Shown: positions 1 through 8,398 of the stretch, piece by piece
Position numbering within the stretch: position 1 is the stretch's first letter
How the letters are laid out: every line of letters begins with the position of its first letter
Source: Streptomyces sp. HUAS YS2
Lineage (GTDB): Bacteria > Actinomycetota > Actinomycetes > Streptomycetales > Streptomycetaceae
DNA: 64,000 bases
Assembly: GCF_033343995.1 (NCBI RefSeq)
Contig: NZ_CP137573.1
Location: 7,473,001 to 7,537,000 of the forward strand
Direction: 5' to 3'
Position numbers and translations under genes: made by a program
Notes under the pieces: model-generated
Told to the model about the DNA's origin: nothing
What the model saw: only the letters and a program-made list of their open reading frames with translations
Databases searched by the model: none

Positions 1-1
1 G

Positions 2-271
2 GGCTACTCGGCCCGCAAGATCCGGGCCTACCTGAGGCGACGCGGGATCGCCTGCACGATCCCGGAGCGGATCGACCAGATCAACGGGCGCATCCGCCGC
101 GGCGAGACACGCTGCCGCCTCGACCGGACCGCCTACCGGCGCCGCAACGTTGTCGAACGCTGTTTCAGCCGGCTCAAGCAGAACCGGGCCCTGGCCACCC
201 GCTACGACAAACGCGCCGTCCACTACCAAGCCATGGTCACCCTCGCCTGCCTCCGACTCTGGCTCCCATGA
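2..271 (+). CDS. IS5-family transposase, C-terminal part (cut by window start)
   Basis: The frame is open from base 2 to a TGA at 269-271 and encodes 89 residues with no start, so the 5' end lies outside the window. The translation contains YRRRNVVERCFSRLKQ followed by ATRYDKRAVHYQA, the usual C-terminal signature of DDE transposases of IS5-type elements in Streptomyces. The glutamate of VVERCF is expected to be the last catalytic residue of the DDE triad (family knowledge). The end of the element probably lies within about 60 bases downstream, but I could not define the terminal inverted repeat because the left end is missing. Confidence 0.85.
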   Translation, partial: GYSARKIRAYLRRRGIACTIPERIDQINGRIRRGETRCRLDRTAYRRRNVVERCFSRLKQNRALATRYDKRAVHYQAMVTLACLRLWLP

Positions 272-329
272 CTTTCCGGACACGACCTAGCCCCTTCGGG
301 CGCGCCGCGTCCGCCGCGTGTCCGTGGTG

Positions 330-1715
330 CTACTGCACGGCTTGCGTCCGCGCCTCGATGCGGCCTCGTACGACGGTCGTCAGAGCCGACAGCCGGTTCG
401 ACACCACGGACACCGGCGGCACAGGGTCCTCGATGCGGCGCGCCACATCCGGCAGTGCGGCGAGATCCGCATCGAATCGGGCGCGGGCTGCGGCGAGAGT
501 GTCGGGTCGTTCCGTGCGGAGCCCGCCGCGCATCACGGTCTGCAGCAATGGCTCCGTGCCCTCGGGGGGCTCCTCGTTCGCCAGGCCGATGACATCGCGG
601 AAGCCGGGGCCGCGAAACACCTGTTTCGGGGCCGGAGCCGTCACCTTCGCCGACGAGAGCTTCATGACGGGCCGGCCGTCGTACTCGACCAGCTTGTACG
701 CCGCGTCCAGATACGGCGCGTCGGCGGCCGTGCCGACTTTGGTCCCCACGGCGAAGACGTCGATGGGTGCCCCGTCCCTCACGAGCGCGGCGACGGCGTA
801 CTCGTCGAGGCCACCACTTGCGATGATCTGTACGTCGCTCAGCCCCGCCGCGTCGAGTGCGGTACGGGCGCGTCGGGCGAGCGCGCCGAGGTCGCCGCTG
901 TCGAGGCGGATTCCGCACCCCGGGCCGAGCCGCAAGTCGCTCAGGACGCGCGCGGCCGTCGCGACCCCGCGGTCGGTGTCGTAGGTGTCGACCAGGAAGG
1001 TCACGGGTCCCGGATGAGTTCGGGCAAACGCCCGGAAGGCGTCCTCTTCCGAGGTGAAGGTCTCGATGTATGAGTGGGCCATGGTGCCGGATGCAGGGAT
1101 GCCGTACCGGGTCGCGGCGGCGACGTTGCTGGTGCCTGCGAACCCGACCAGGGCGCACAGGCGAGCCGCCTGCATGCCGGCCTCGGGTCCGTGGTTGCGG
1201 CGCAGAGAGAAGTCCACCAGGGGCCGCCCGGCGGCGGCGAGCACACACCGTGCCGCCTTGGAGGCGACCGCCGTCTGATGGCAGACGAGAGACAGCAGGT
1301 ACGTCTCCACGAGCTGGGCCTGCGGCAGGTGCGCAGTGACCTCCAGGAGCGGCTCCCCAGCGAGGACGAGCCGTCCTTCGGGTACGGCGCGGACCTGGCC
1401 GTCGAACGACAGGCCGTGCAGCGGTTCCAGGTCCGCAACCGGCCGACGCAGCGCCTCGGCGAACTCAAGGACGTCGGAGCGGCTCACCCAGAATCGGGAC
1501 AGGTATTCGAGGGCAGGTTCGAGCCCCGCCGTGACGAGGAATCCGCGGCCCGGGGGGAGGTCGCGGACGAAGAGGCTGAAGGTGGCCGGGGCCCGCATGC
1601 CCTCCCGCAGGTACGAGAGCGCCATCGTGACCTCGTACAGGTCGGTGCTGGTCACCTGAGACATGCTTCGGGCATGCGCCGCGGCCCCGTGGCCTGTGTC
1701 GGAAGGACCGGACAT
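330..1715 (-). CDS. pncB: Nicotinate phosphoribosyltransferase
   Basis: This 461-residue enzyme joins nicotinate and PRPP to nicotinate mononucleotide, the salvage entry to NAD. Visible family motifs are SLRRNHG (about 170-176), GTMAHSYIE (210-218), DTYDTDRG (243-250), RLDSGDLG (270-277), SGGLDEY (300-306) and VGTKVGT (323-329). Length suits the actinobacterial family. I chose the ATG at 1715 because it lies 2 bases after the stop of the upstream CBS-BON gene, with AGGGACGG in front; an ATG at 1748 would overlap that gene and one at 1664 is also possible. The position suggests co-transcription in the stress island, linking NAD salvage to dormancy-like conditions (inference). Confidence 0.93.
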   Translation of the reverse strand: MSGPSDTGHGAAAHARSMSQVTSTDLYEVTMALSYLREGMRAPATFSLFVRDLPPGRGFLVTAGLEPALEYLSRFWVSRSDVLEFAEALRRPVADLEPLHGLSFDGQVRAVPEGRLVLAGEPLLEVTAHLPQAQLVETYLLSLVCHQTAVASKAARCVLAAAGRPLVDFSLRRNHGPEAGMQAARLCALVGFAGTSNVAAATRYGIPASGTMAHSYIETFTSEEDAFRAFARTHPGPVTFLVDTYDTDRGVATAARVLSDLRLGPGCGIRLDSGDLGALARRARTALDAAGLSDVQIIASGGLDEYAVAALVRDGAPIDVFAVGTKVGTAADAPYLDAAYKLVEYDGRPVMKLSSAKVTAPAPKQVFRGPGFRDVIGLANEEPPEGTEPLLQTVMRGGLRTERPDTLAAARARFDADLAALPDVARRIEDPVPPVSVVSNRLSALTTVVRGRIEARTQAVQ

Positions 1716-1717
1716 GG

Positions 1718-2371
1718 CTACGTCCGTCCCTGGGCGGTGAGCTCGCACCGGACGTCCACCACGCCTTCGACGGTCCGTGCCAGGCGTGCCGCGAGCGGGA
1801 TCCGCGCGCTGTCGCGGACCTCGCCGGACAGGGTGACGACTCCGGCGTCGACTCGGACGTCGACCTCACGGTGGGAGAGTGGGAACAGGTGCTCGATGAC
1901 GTCGTGGCGCACCTCGGTGGCGAGATCGTCGTCCGGGCGGAGGAAGACCTTGAGGAGGTCGGAGCGGCTCACGATCCCCTGGATCGTGCCGCTCGTGTCG
2001 ACGACCGGCAGCCGCTTCACACGATGGGCGGCCATGAGACGCGCGGCCTGCGGCAGTGATGCCTCGAGGCCGACGGTGAGGGCGGGCGAGGTCATCAGGT
2101 CCTGGGCACGGCCGGCGGCGGCTTTGGCGGTCGCGTCGAGTCGTCGCATCTGCTCGACGAGGCCGGGACGGTGGTCGTGGAACTCCTCCTTGAGGAGCAG
2201 GTCCGCCTCGGAGACCACTCCGACGACGCGACCCTCGCCCTCGACCACAGGTACGGCGGTCACCTTCCACCGCTCCATCGTGGCGACGATCTCCTTGAAC
2301 TCCGCGCTGGGCAGGACGGCGACGACCTTCTTGGTCATGACGTCGGCGACGGTGAAAGTCTGAGGTGTCAT
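1718..2371 (-). CDS. CBS domain pair plus BON domain protein (copy 1)
   Basis: This 217-residue cytoplasmic protein has two CBS motifs (about residues 8-62 and 88-145) and a C-terminal BON domain (about 150-215). The repeats show VADVMTKKV, VPVVEGEGRVVGVVSEADLL and LPVVDTSGTIQGIVSRSDLL. CBS pairs usually bind adenosyl ligands, and BON domains are thought to bind membranes or ligands. The start is an ATG preceded by AGGAACG. It sits downstream of a cyclic-nucleotide-binding gene and just ahead of pncB. Copies 2 and 3 in the window share the architecture, which is typical of DosR/OsdR-type regulons; the exact function is unknown. Confidence 0.9.
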   Translation of the reverse strand: MTPQTFTVADVMTKKVVAVLPSAEFKEIVATMERWKVTAVPVVEGEGRVVGVVSEADLLLKEEFHDHRPGLVEQMRRLDATAKAAAGRAQDLMTSPALTVGLEASLPQAARLMAAHRVKRLPVVDTSGTIQGIVSRSDLLKVFLRPDDDLATEVRHDVIEHLFPLSHREVDVRVDAGVVTLSGEVRDSARIPLAARLARTVEGVVDVRCELTAQGRT

Positions 2372-2380
2372 GGCTCGTTC

Positions 2381-2786
2381 CTAACGTGACGAGTCGGCGC
2401 TCCTGCGCCGCGGCGACGGCCGCGGACACCGCTTCACGGATCGAGATGTCCTGCGCGCAGAGATCCCTGACAGTCCGCCCGTCGAACTCGAGGGCGTGCA
2501 CCTCGGTGGTGGCCGTGGCGCCGAAGCGCCACTGGTACGGGGGGTTCATCCAGGAACAGCCGAGGAGATCGCCGGACACCAGGGTGTCGACGAGAGCGTG
2601 GCCGGGACCGGGGACGTGCTTGTCCAGTTCGACCCGCCCCGCCTCGATGATCCAGAAGCGGTCGGCATGCTGCTGCTCTCGGAAGATACGCGTGTCCGCG
2701 GTGAACCGGACCAGACGTGCCTGCCGCAGGAGCTGGTTGCGCGCCGCCGGAGCGAGCCCGCTCAGCAACATCCTCATGGTGCTCAC
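2381..2786 (-). pseudogene. Cyclic nucleotide-binding-like protein, 3' end out of frame
   Basis: From the ATG at 2786 the frame encodes a cNMP-binding fold over about 130 residues: RIFREQQHADRFWIIEAG, then VDTLVSGDLLGCSWM and EFDGRTVRDLC. No DNA-binding domain follows. The frame does not stop before the CBS-BON gene but runs on out of frame through it to 1866. A one-base shift would give a TAG at 2381-2383, directly before that gene's ribosome site, so I read the 3' end as shifted or truncated. Relatives are single-domain proteins of about 150 residues paired with CBS proteins. It could still make a short functional domain with an unstructured tail. Confidence 0.6.
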
Positions 2787-2864
2787 GATGTGCCTCCAGC
2801 CCTCTCCCCACAGACTTCCGCGCGGTGGGTGGGCACGGGGAGGGCCGCGCGGGTCACACCGGGG

Positions 2865-2878
2865 GGGCCGAAGGGCCC
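2865..2878. promoter_or_regulatory. GGNCC-type palindrome upstream of the cNMP/CBS/pncB genes
   Basis: GGGCC-GAAG-GGCCC forms a perfect 5-base inverted repeat with a 4-base spacer, 79 bases upstream of the start at 2786. The same layout recurs at 16142-16155 and in variants at 8313-8398. It resembles DosR/OsdR boxes (family knowledge), and the window encodes such a response regulator at 14408-15094. Binding is inferred. Confidence 0.5.
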
Positions 2879-2882
2879 AGTC

Positions 2883-4310
2883 TCAGCGGACCAGGACGGC
2901 CTCCCCTGAACGGGGGACGACAGCCGTCCAGCCCAGTTCGTGGTCGATGCGGTCGCGCAGGGCATGGGACGCGGCCGGTTCGCCGTGGACGAGGTAGGTG
3001 GTGTGCGGGGGAGGAGCGCCGCGCAGCCAGTCGATGATCTGTCCGGCGTCGGCGTGGGCCGAGAAGTGGGGGACGTCGGCGACCTCGGCCCGTACGGGCA
3101 CGTACTCGCCGAACATCTTGAGCGTCCGGGCGCCGTCCACCAGGTCCCGTGCCCGGGTGCCGGCCGCGGCGAATCCGACGATGACGACCGCGTTGCGTGG
3201 ATCGGGGAGGAGCCGGTGGAGGTGGTGCAGGACGCGGCCGCCGGTGGCCATGCCGGCCGAGGAGACGATGACGGCGGCTCCGTGAGTGCTGTTGATGTCG
3301 ATGGATTCCTGGACCGTCCGGGCAGCGAGGAACGGCTCGGGGCTCAGCGCGGCCTCGCCCCGGGCCAGGATCTCCGGCCGCAGCTCGGCCGAGCGCTCGC
3401 GTACGGCGTCCCGGTAGACGTCGAGGGCCGCCAGGGCCATGGGGCTGTCCACGTACACGGGCACCGACCGGGGTAGGACGCTCTTGTCGCGCAGCAGGCC
3501 CAGTTCGTGCAGGACGACTTCGGTCCGGTCGATCGCGAAGGCCGGGATGACGACGGTGCCGTTGCGAGCGAGGGTGCGCGTGATGACGGCGGAGAATTCC
3601 GACCGGGCGGACTCCTGGTCGTGGCGGCGGTCGCCGTACGTCGACTCCATGAGCAGCGTGTCGGCGCCCGAGAACGGCTCGGGCGGTAGCAGCAGCGGGT
3701 GTCCGGGCCGTCCCAGGTCTCCGGAGACGGCGAGGGTGTGGCCGTCCTCAAGGGTGAGGTGCGCCCAGGCCGACCCGAGGATGTGCCCGCCGTGGTGGAG
3801 CGTCAGCCGGTTGTCGGCCATGATCTCGACGTCTGTGCCGACAGGGACCGGGTCGAAGAACGACAGCGTCTTCTCGACGTCGGAGTCGTCATAGAGCGGC
3901 TTGGCCGGGCGGTGCTTGGACCAGCCGTGTTCGTCGGCGTGCCGGGCGGCCTCCATCTGGAGGCGGGCACTGTCGCGCAGCACGATCCCGGCGAGCCGGG
4001 AGGTGTGGGTGCTGGTGAGGATGGGTCCCCGGAAGCCTTGTCGCACCAGGCGGGGCAGGTAGCCGCAGTGGTCCAGGTGGGCATGGGTCACGACCACGGC
4101 GTCGACGTCGGCGGCGTCGCGGGCGAACCGCTCCCAGTTGCGGCGCCGCAGGGTTGCGAAACCCTGGAAGAGACCGCAGTCGAGGAGGATGCGGGCATGG
4201 TCGCTCTCGACGAGGAACTTGCTTCCGGTGACCGTACCTACGCCGCCCAGGAGACTGAGGAGTGCCGGTCGCGGGGTGGTGGGAGCGGGGTACGGGGCTG
4301 CTTCGGACAT
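2883..4310 (-). CDS. MBL-fold metallo-hydrolase with beta-CASP and RNA-metabolising domains
   Basis: This 475-residue protein has the metallo-beta-lactamase zinc motif HAHLDH at 76-81, an early GTVTGS strand, VSGDLGRPGHPLL, MESTYGDR, and the beta-CASP features VIPAFAIDRTEVVLHEL, SSAGMATGGRVLHHL and PHFSAHADAGQIIDWL. This matches the CPSF/YSH1-like family of predicted exoribonucleases or RNA endonucleases. The ATG at 4310 follows GGAGGGCTGGCC. The gene has its own upstream region with GGNCC half-sites. Related genes occur in DosR/OsdR-type clusters; the substrate is not shown by the sequence. Confidence 0.9.
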   Translation of the reverse strand: MSEAAPYPAPTTPRPALLSLLGGVGTVTGSKFLVESDHARILLDCGLFQGFATLRRRNWERFARDAADVDAVVVTHAHLDHCGYLPRLVRQGFRGPILTSTHTSRLAGIVLRDSARLQMEAARHADEHGWSKHRPAKPLYDDSDVEKTLSFFDPVPVGTDVEIMADNRLTLHHGGHILGSAWAHLTLEDGHTLAVSGDLGRPGHPLLLPPEPFSGADTLLMESTYGDRRHDQESARSEFSAVITRTLARNGTVVIPAFAIDRTEVVLHELGLLRDKSVLPRSVPVYVDSPMALAALDVYRDAVRERSAELRPEILARGEAALSPEPFLAARTVQESIDINSTHGAAVIVSSAGMATGGRVLHHLHRLLPDPRNAVVIVGFAAAGTRARDLVDGARTLKMFGEYVPVRAEVADVPHFSAHADAGQIIDWLRGAPPPHTTYLVHGEPAASHALRDRIDHELGWTAVVPRSGEAVLVR

Positions 4311-4371
4311 GGCCAGCCCTCCTTCGGTGGGGGCCGGTCTCCACCTTCGCATCCGGCTGAGCCGATCCTGA

Positions 4372-4387
4372 GGGTCCGAGTGGGCCC
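4372..4387. promoter_or_regulatory. Imperfect GGNCC palindrome upstream of the MBL gene
   Basis: GGGTCC-GAGT-GGGCCC has six-base arms matching at five positions. It lies 62 bases upstream of the metallo-hydrolase start and is a weaker member of the GGNCC family in this island. Regulatory meaning is inferred. Confidence 0.35.
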
Positions 4388-4692
4388 GTCTTGGGGGCCG
4401 ACCGGCTCATGCGCCGCAAGGGATTCCGCGGAGCCCGGTGCCGAGGAACGCAGCGACGCGCGAGAAGAAATGGGGGAGACCTTGAAGGCACTCGCGTTCC
4501 AGGGGCCGGGCCGCAGGGACTGGCAGGACGTGCCCGCTGGCTGATCGCCTCGGTGGAAGGGCAGGTACAGGCGGCGGGAGACGTCTTCCGAGCGCGCGAG
4601 TTCGCCGTCGTCCAGCGTCAGTTGGTCCCGGAGTTCCGAGCGGCGGGCCTCGGGAAGTTCGCCGAGCAGGCGGCGCACCAGCCACGGTTGGA
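4388..4692. other. Stretch without a confident gene
   Basis: No complete gene is evident. The minus strand is open from about 4678 with a plausible-looking helical stretch (RRLLGELPEARRSELRDQ, then SRRLYLPFHRGD), after which it loses coherence. This may be the relic of a gene read opposite to the GH65 remnant, but I recognise no family. Confidence 0.3.
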
Positions 4693-4917
4693 TGCTCAGC
4701 AGCCTCGTTCACGGCTGGGTGCTGGCGCGTCAGAAGGGCACCGGCGCCTGGCGGTACTGCGAGGAAGCTCTGCTCGCTGAAGTGGCCGACGTCCAGGGGG
4801 GGTACGACCGGTGAACGCGTCCACCTCGGCGCGATGGCCGGCACGATCGTCATCGTCGAGCGCGGGATCACCGGCCTGGAAACCGGGCCGGAAGGACCAG
4901 CAGATCAGCGACCGTGA
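4693..4917 (+). pseudogene. Glycoside hydrolase family 65 C-terminal remnant
   Basis: Read on the plus strand, this stretch gives LSSLVHGWVLARQKGTGAWRY, EEALLAEVADVQG and, after one base is dropped from the run of G at about 4795-4801, GGTTGERVHLGAMAGTIV and ITGLETG before a TGA at 4915-4917. This order is diagnostic of the end of the catalytic domain of GH65 enzymes (trehalose, kojibiose or maltose phosphorylase-like), which end in VADIQGGTTGEGIHLGAMAG. A full enzyme is about 780 residues, so roughly nine tenths are missing, along with any partner phosphoglucomutase. It is a non-functional relic. Confidence 0.75.
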
Positions 4918-5018
4918 AAAGGCGGATTCAGCCCCCACGCACACCATCAGGCGACGACGGAACCACCCGAAGAGTCGTGAATCGCCGTCTCAGTCCTGGT
5001 CGCAAGGTGGGCCGTCAA

Positions 5019-5072
5019 GGTGAATCCGCTACTGCACCGGGCACCCTGCCCGGTGCAGTATCCGGATTCACC
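5019..5072. repeat. Long near-perfect inverted repeat (hairpin)
   Basis: The arms 5019-5043 and 5047-5072 pair over 24 bases with one bulge (C against GA) around a CCC loop; the outer part is GGTGAATCCG and the inner part TACTGCACCGGGCA. Shorter GGATTC/GAATCC repeats flank it at about 4920 and 5157-5176. It separates the GH65 relic from the protease pseudogene. It could be a bidirectional terminator or a small palindromic mobile element; there is no T-run. Confidence 0.7.
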
Positions 5073-5192
5073 GTTCGTGCTGCGCCCATGATGTCGGGCG
5101 AATCCGCCAGGTTGCCGCGCGTACGACGGAGAGCAAGCGCATCGAGTCTGCCTGGTCGGATTCACCGGAGAATCCGATCGTGAAGGAGCGTC

Positions 5193-6460
5193 ATGCGGCC
5201 CGTGCGCATTCTGCGGTTGCTACGGGGGCCGTGCCCTCGGTGGCAGGTCTGACCCTCGTCCCTGGCGCGGCGCATGCCGGGGCAGCGGACGCCGGGAGCC
5301 AACGGGCACCGGTCACGGCCCCGGCCGCAGTCCCGCCGGAGAATCCGGGACAGTCAATGCAGGTGTGTCCACCTGAACCCGGCCGCGCCGCCTGTCAGTC
5401 GCTGCTCCGGACCGACCTGCCGCCGGTGAGGAATCTGACCCCGGGAGTCACGCCCCCCGGCCTCACCCCCAACGACATCCGCAGGGCGTACCAGCTCCCC
5501 TTCGGCGGCGGCCGCACGGTGGCGATCGTCAGTGCCTTCCACTACCCCACGGCCGAAGCCGACATCGCCGAGTACCGCCGCCAGTACAACCTGCCGCCGT
5601 GCACCACCGCCAACGGCTGCTTCGACCAGGTCTACGCAACCGGCAGCCAGCCGCCCGTCGATGCCGGCTGGGCGCTGGAGAGCGCCATCGACATTGAGGC
5701 AGTCAGCGCGTCCTGCCCCCGCTGCCACATCGTGCTCGTCGAAGACGCCAGCGACGGCATCGGCGATCTGCTCAACGCCGTGACCGTGGCCCGCACCGGC
5801 GTGCCGAGCGTCTCGCCACCGGCGAAGTTCATCTCCATGAGCTGGGGCGACGGGGAGAACGACATTCAGCCGGTCATCGACCCGACCTACTTCGACTTCC
5901 CCGGCATCGCCTTCGTCGCGTCCTCCGGCAACACTGGTGGCGTCGTCAACTGGCCCGCCCTCTCCACGTTCGTCACCGCCGTCGGGGGCACCCGTCTCAC
6001 CGAGGTTCCGAACCCGGTACCGGGCCCGTAGCGCACCCGCCCCGGTCCCTGGTACGAAACCGCCTGGTCCGGCTCAGGCTCCGGCTGCACCCAGTTCCAG
6101 CCCAAGCCCCCGTGGCAGACCGACACGATCTGCCCCACCACCCGCACCACCGCGGACGTCGCCGCCGTCGCCGACCCGGACACCGGCATCTCCATCCACA
6201 CCCCCACCCCCGGCCCCAACCCGGAAACGGGCTGGCTGATCGCCGGCGGCACCAGCGTCGCCGCCCCCCTGGTCGCTGGTATCTACGCCCAGGCCGGCAA
6301 CCCGGGCCCCAACGACCGCCCCAACTCCTACCCCTACGCCAACCGCCGCTTCTTCTGGGACATCAACGTGGGCATGGCCGGCGCCTTTCCCGCGACCCTC
6401 GGCTACGACGCCCCCACCGGGGTCGGCAGCCCCCGCCGAGTCCGCGGCTTCCGACGCTGA
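5193..6460 (+). pseudogene. Sedolisin-type (S53) secreted serine protease, interrupted
   Basis: An ATG at 5193 with AAGGAG upstream begins MRPVRILRLL, but the frame must shift near 5215 to continue into the hydrophobic signal region GAVPSVAGLTLVPGAAHAG. The body carries WALESAIDIEAVSASCP, the Glu/Asp region of sedolisins, FISMSWGDG and FVASSGNTGG. An in-frame TAG at 6029-6031 then interrupts it. The same frame continues with WYETAWSGSGSGC and GGTSVAAPLVAGIYAQAG, which holds the catalytic Ser, then GYDAPTGVGSP, ending at 6458-6460. Without the second part no active enzyme is made. The lesions could be sequencing errors, but there are two or three. Confidence 0.8.
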
Positions 6461-6599
6461 CTCAGCCCGAACGGCAGCCAGGCGGCGCCCTACCAGGACC
6501 ACCTGGCCGAGCGTCGAGCTGTAGCTTTCAACCAGCATCCCTGGCCCAGCCTCACCCGGAAAGGGACATCACCTCACGAACCGCTCTCTGAGCGCAGGT

Positions 6600-7589
6600 T
6601 CAGTCGAAGGTGAGCACCTCGGAGACGGGCCGGCGCGGTGTGGCTCGTCCTTGGGGGCCGTAGCCCAGGCGGATCACCATCTGGACGAAGCCGATGGTCG
6701 AGCCGGGGTCGCGTGCGTCGGAACGGAGTTCGGGCCATTCCAGGGGCTGGGACATGAGGGAGGTGGCGAGTCCGTCGAGGGTGGCCTGCAGAAGGACGCG
6801 TTGCATCGCCTGGCCAGCCTTCAGCCAGTCCCCCGGAGTGTCCTCGACCGTGCCGAGCAGCGCGAGCTGCGGCTTCTTCTCGAAGCGCGCCGACACACGG
6901 CCGGGCACCTGGCCGGGTGCGCCGAAGTCCCTGACGGGGGAGGTCACGTCGTACTGCCGTGGGCCGAAGGCGTACGAGGGGATGCCCTCGGTGTCGGGGC
7001 CTTCCCCGGTCGCACCGGTGTGTGTCCAGGCGGCGATCTCCGCGCGCACGGCCTCGTCCGCCGCCTCGAACAGTTCGGAGGCGTGGACGAGATCCATGAC
7101 GGTGTCGGTATGCCAAGCTCCCGGAACGATCAGTCGGCAGCCCTCCAGCAAGGCCGCAGCACGGAGGCCGTCGAGCACCTCGGAGGGGATCGGCTCCTCG
7201 GTGAAGGGGAAGCGGATAGTGTGCCGCCGCGCCAGGGCGGGATGGAACACGCCCAGTTCGCGGTCGGCGTCGTCGGGACCGTCGAACCGTACGTCGGCGA
7301 GGTGCCAGGGATCGTCGGGGGAGGGCAGCAGCCGTAGCATCGGATGCAGTGCCCGGTGCGCGGCGGCGACCCGCAGACCGAACAGGGCGGCACCGCAGCC
7401 GAGGTGGAGGGCGCGGTGGTCGGGGTCCTCGCGCGGCATGCTGCGCATCGGATCGCCGTGCACCTCGATGACGCCGGCACCCGCCTTGCAGACGAACTTC
7501 CACGGCTGTGCGTTGTGCATCGAGGGAGCCGTGACGGCGTCTTCGATCAGCGACGTCACGAAGGGTCGGGTCAGAGCGGTGGTAGACAC
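6600..7589 (-). CDS. Acg-family FMN-binding nitroreductase
   Basis: This 329-residue protein has SMHNAQPWKF near the N-terminus, the FMN-binding signature of nitroreductase-like proteins, followed by a second half-domain with ARRHTIRFPFTEEPIP and a C-terminal GYGPQGRATPRRPVSEVL. Length and layout match the Acg (Rv2032) family of the mycobacterial DosR regulon, whose members are thought to bind flavin with limited nitroreductase activity. I prefer the GTG at 7589, preceded by AGGACGAAACC, over a GTG at 7616 abutting the upstream stop. It is the second gene of a CBS-BON/nitroreductase unit, probably driven from the GGNCC-box promoter near 8.3 kb. Confidence 0.88.
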   Translation of the reverse strand: MSTTALTRPFVTSLIEDAVTAPSMHNAQPWKFVCKAGAGVIEVHGDPMRSMPREDPDHRALHLGCGAALFGLRVAAAHRALHPMLRLLPSPDDPWHLADVRFDGPDDADRELGVFHPALARRHTIRFPFTEEPIPSEVLDGLRAAALLEGCRLIVPGAWHTDTVMDLVHASELFEAADEAVRAEIAAWTHTGATGEGPDTEGIPSYAFGPRQYDVTSPVRDFGAPGQVPGRVSARFEKKPQLALLGTVEDTPGDWLKAGQAMQRVLLQATLDGLATSLMSQPLEWPELRSDARDPGSTIGFVQMVIRLGYGPQGRATPRRPVSEVLTFD

Positions 7590-7616
7590 GGTTTCGTCCT
7601 GTCTGCGGTGAGTCAC

Positions 7617-8234
7617 CTAGAGACGTCGTGCGGAGTCCGTGTGGAGGACCTGAGACGTTGCGTCGTCCTCGTCGGACAGCCGGTCCACCACGGCGACGAC
7701 GCCGTCCACCCGCTCGGCGAGTTCGACGAGCATCAGGGCGTGGCTGCGCCGACGGACACGACCGGCGAGCGTCACCACGCCGTCGAGGACGTGCACGTCG
7801 ACGGCGTCCCCGGGCAGGTCCATGGCGTCCGTAAGAACCTCCTCGCGGATGCGGTGCCGGATCTCCGCGTCCGGGCGGAGGTAGACGCAGAGCAGGTCAC
7901 GGCGGGTCACGATGCCCACCAGTCGATCCTCCACGTCGACCACGGGCAGGCGCTCGACTCCGCGACGCACCATCAGCCGCGCCGCGTCAGCCACCGTCTC
8001 CTCGGCGTGGACCGTGACCGGGGGCCTGGTCATCACTTCCCGTGCGGTCAGCTCGTGGCGGGCCAGGAGGTCGCTCTCGGAGACGACCCCGACGACGTGG
8101 TCGTCATCATCCACCACGGGGACCCCGCTGATGTCGTGCTCGGCGAGCAGCTTCGCGACTTCTTTGAAAGACGTCGCGGGGACGGCGGAGATCACGTTGC
8201 CGGTCATGAGACCGCCGATCTTCATGTGCTTCAT
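7617..8234 (-). CDS. CBS domain pair plus BON domain protein (copy 2)
   Basis: The ATG at 8234 follows an excellent AGGAGG site and gives 205 residues: CBS 1 (IGGLMTGNVISAVP, VPVVDDDDHVVGVVSESDLL), CBS 2 (REVMTRPPVTV, LPVVDVEDRLVGIVTRRDLL) and a BON domain ending near residue 195 (VHVLDGVVTLAGRVRRRS). The open frame runs far upstream of this ATG, but that part is not protein-like. It heads the unit with the Acg nitroreductase and is divergent from the universal stress protein genes. It is likely a ligand-sensing stress protein; its partner is unknown. Confidence 0.9.
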   Translation of the reverse strand: MKHMKIGGLMTGNVISAVPATSFKEVAKLLAEHDISGVPVVDDDDHVVGVVSESDLLARHELTAREVMTRPPVTVHAEETVADAARLMVRRGVERLPVVDVEDRLVGIVTRRDLLCVYLRPDAEIRHRIREEVLTDAMDLPGDAVDVHVLDGVVTLAGRVRRRSHALMLVELAERVDGVVAVVDRLSDEDDATSQVLHTDSARRL

Positions 8235-8312
8235 CGCGGCGCCTCCTGTCGGGGGTCCGGAAGGTGTGCTGTCCCGTGCAACCAGCCTCCAACGCACGCC
8301 CGGGGGCGGCGA

Positions 8313-8348
8313 GGGCCGAACGGTCCCGGGGCAGGACCGAACGGGTCC
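8313..8348. promoter_or_regulatory. Two tandem GGNCC-type palindromes
   Basis: GGGCC-GAAC-GGTCC lies at 8313-8326 and GGACC-GAACG-GGTCC at 8334-8348, one helical-turn pair apart in the divergent region between CBS-BON copy 2 (start 8234) and the universal stress gene (start 8483). They fit the DosR/OsdR-like box seen elsewhere in the island. Regulator binding is inferred. Confidence 0.5.
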
Positions 8349-8383
8349 GTCACCGCCCGTCCGTAATCCGGCCGGCCAGGGTG

Positions 8384-8398
8384 GGGACCTTTGGTCCC
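8384..8398. promoter_or_regulatory. Perfect DosR/OsdR-like palindrome upstream of the universal stress genes
   Basis: GGGACC-TTT-GGTCCC is a perfect six-base inverted repeat with a 3-base spacer, 85 bases upstream of the ATG at 8483. The mycobacterial DosR consensus contains GGGACT and AGTCCC arms, so this is the closest match in the window. It probably serves the universal stress protein/ATPase operon. Confidence 0.6.

Noticed and set aside
4238..4678. Minus-strand frame of 146 codons
   Set aside because: Only the first 50 residues look protein-like, there is no ribosome site, and it runs out of frame through the metallo-hydrolase promoter and gene.
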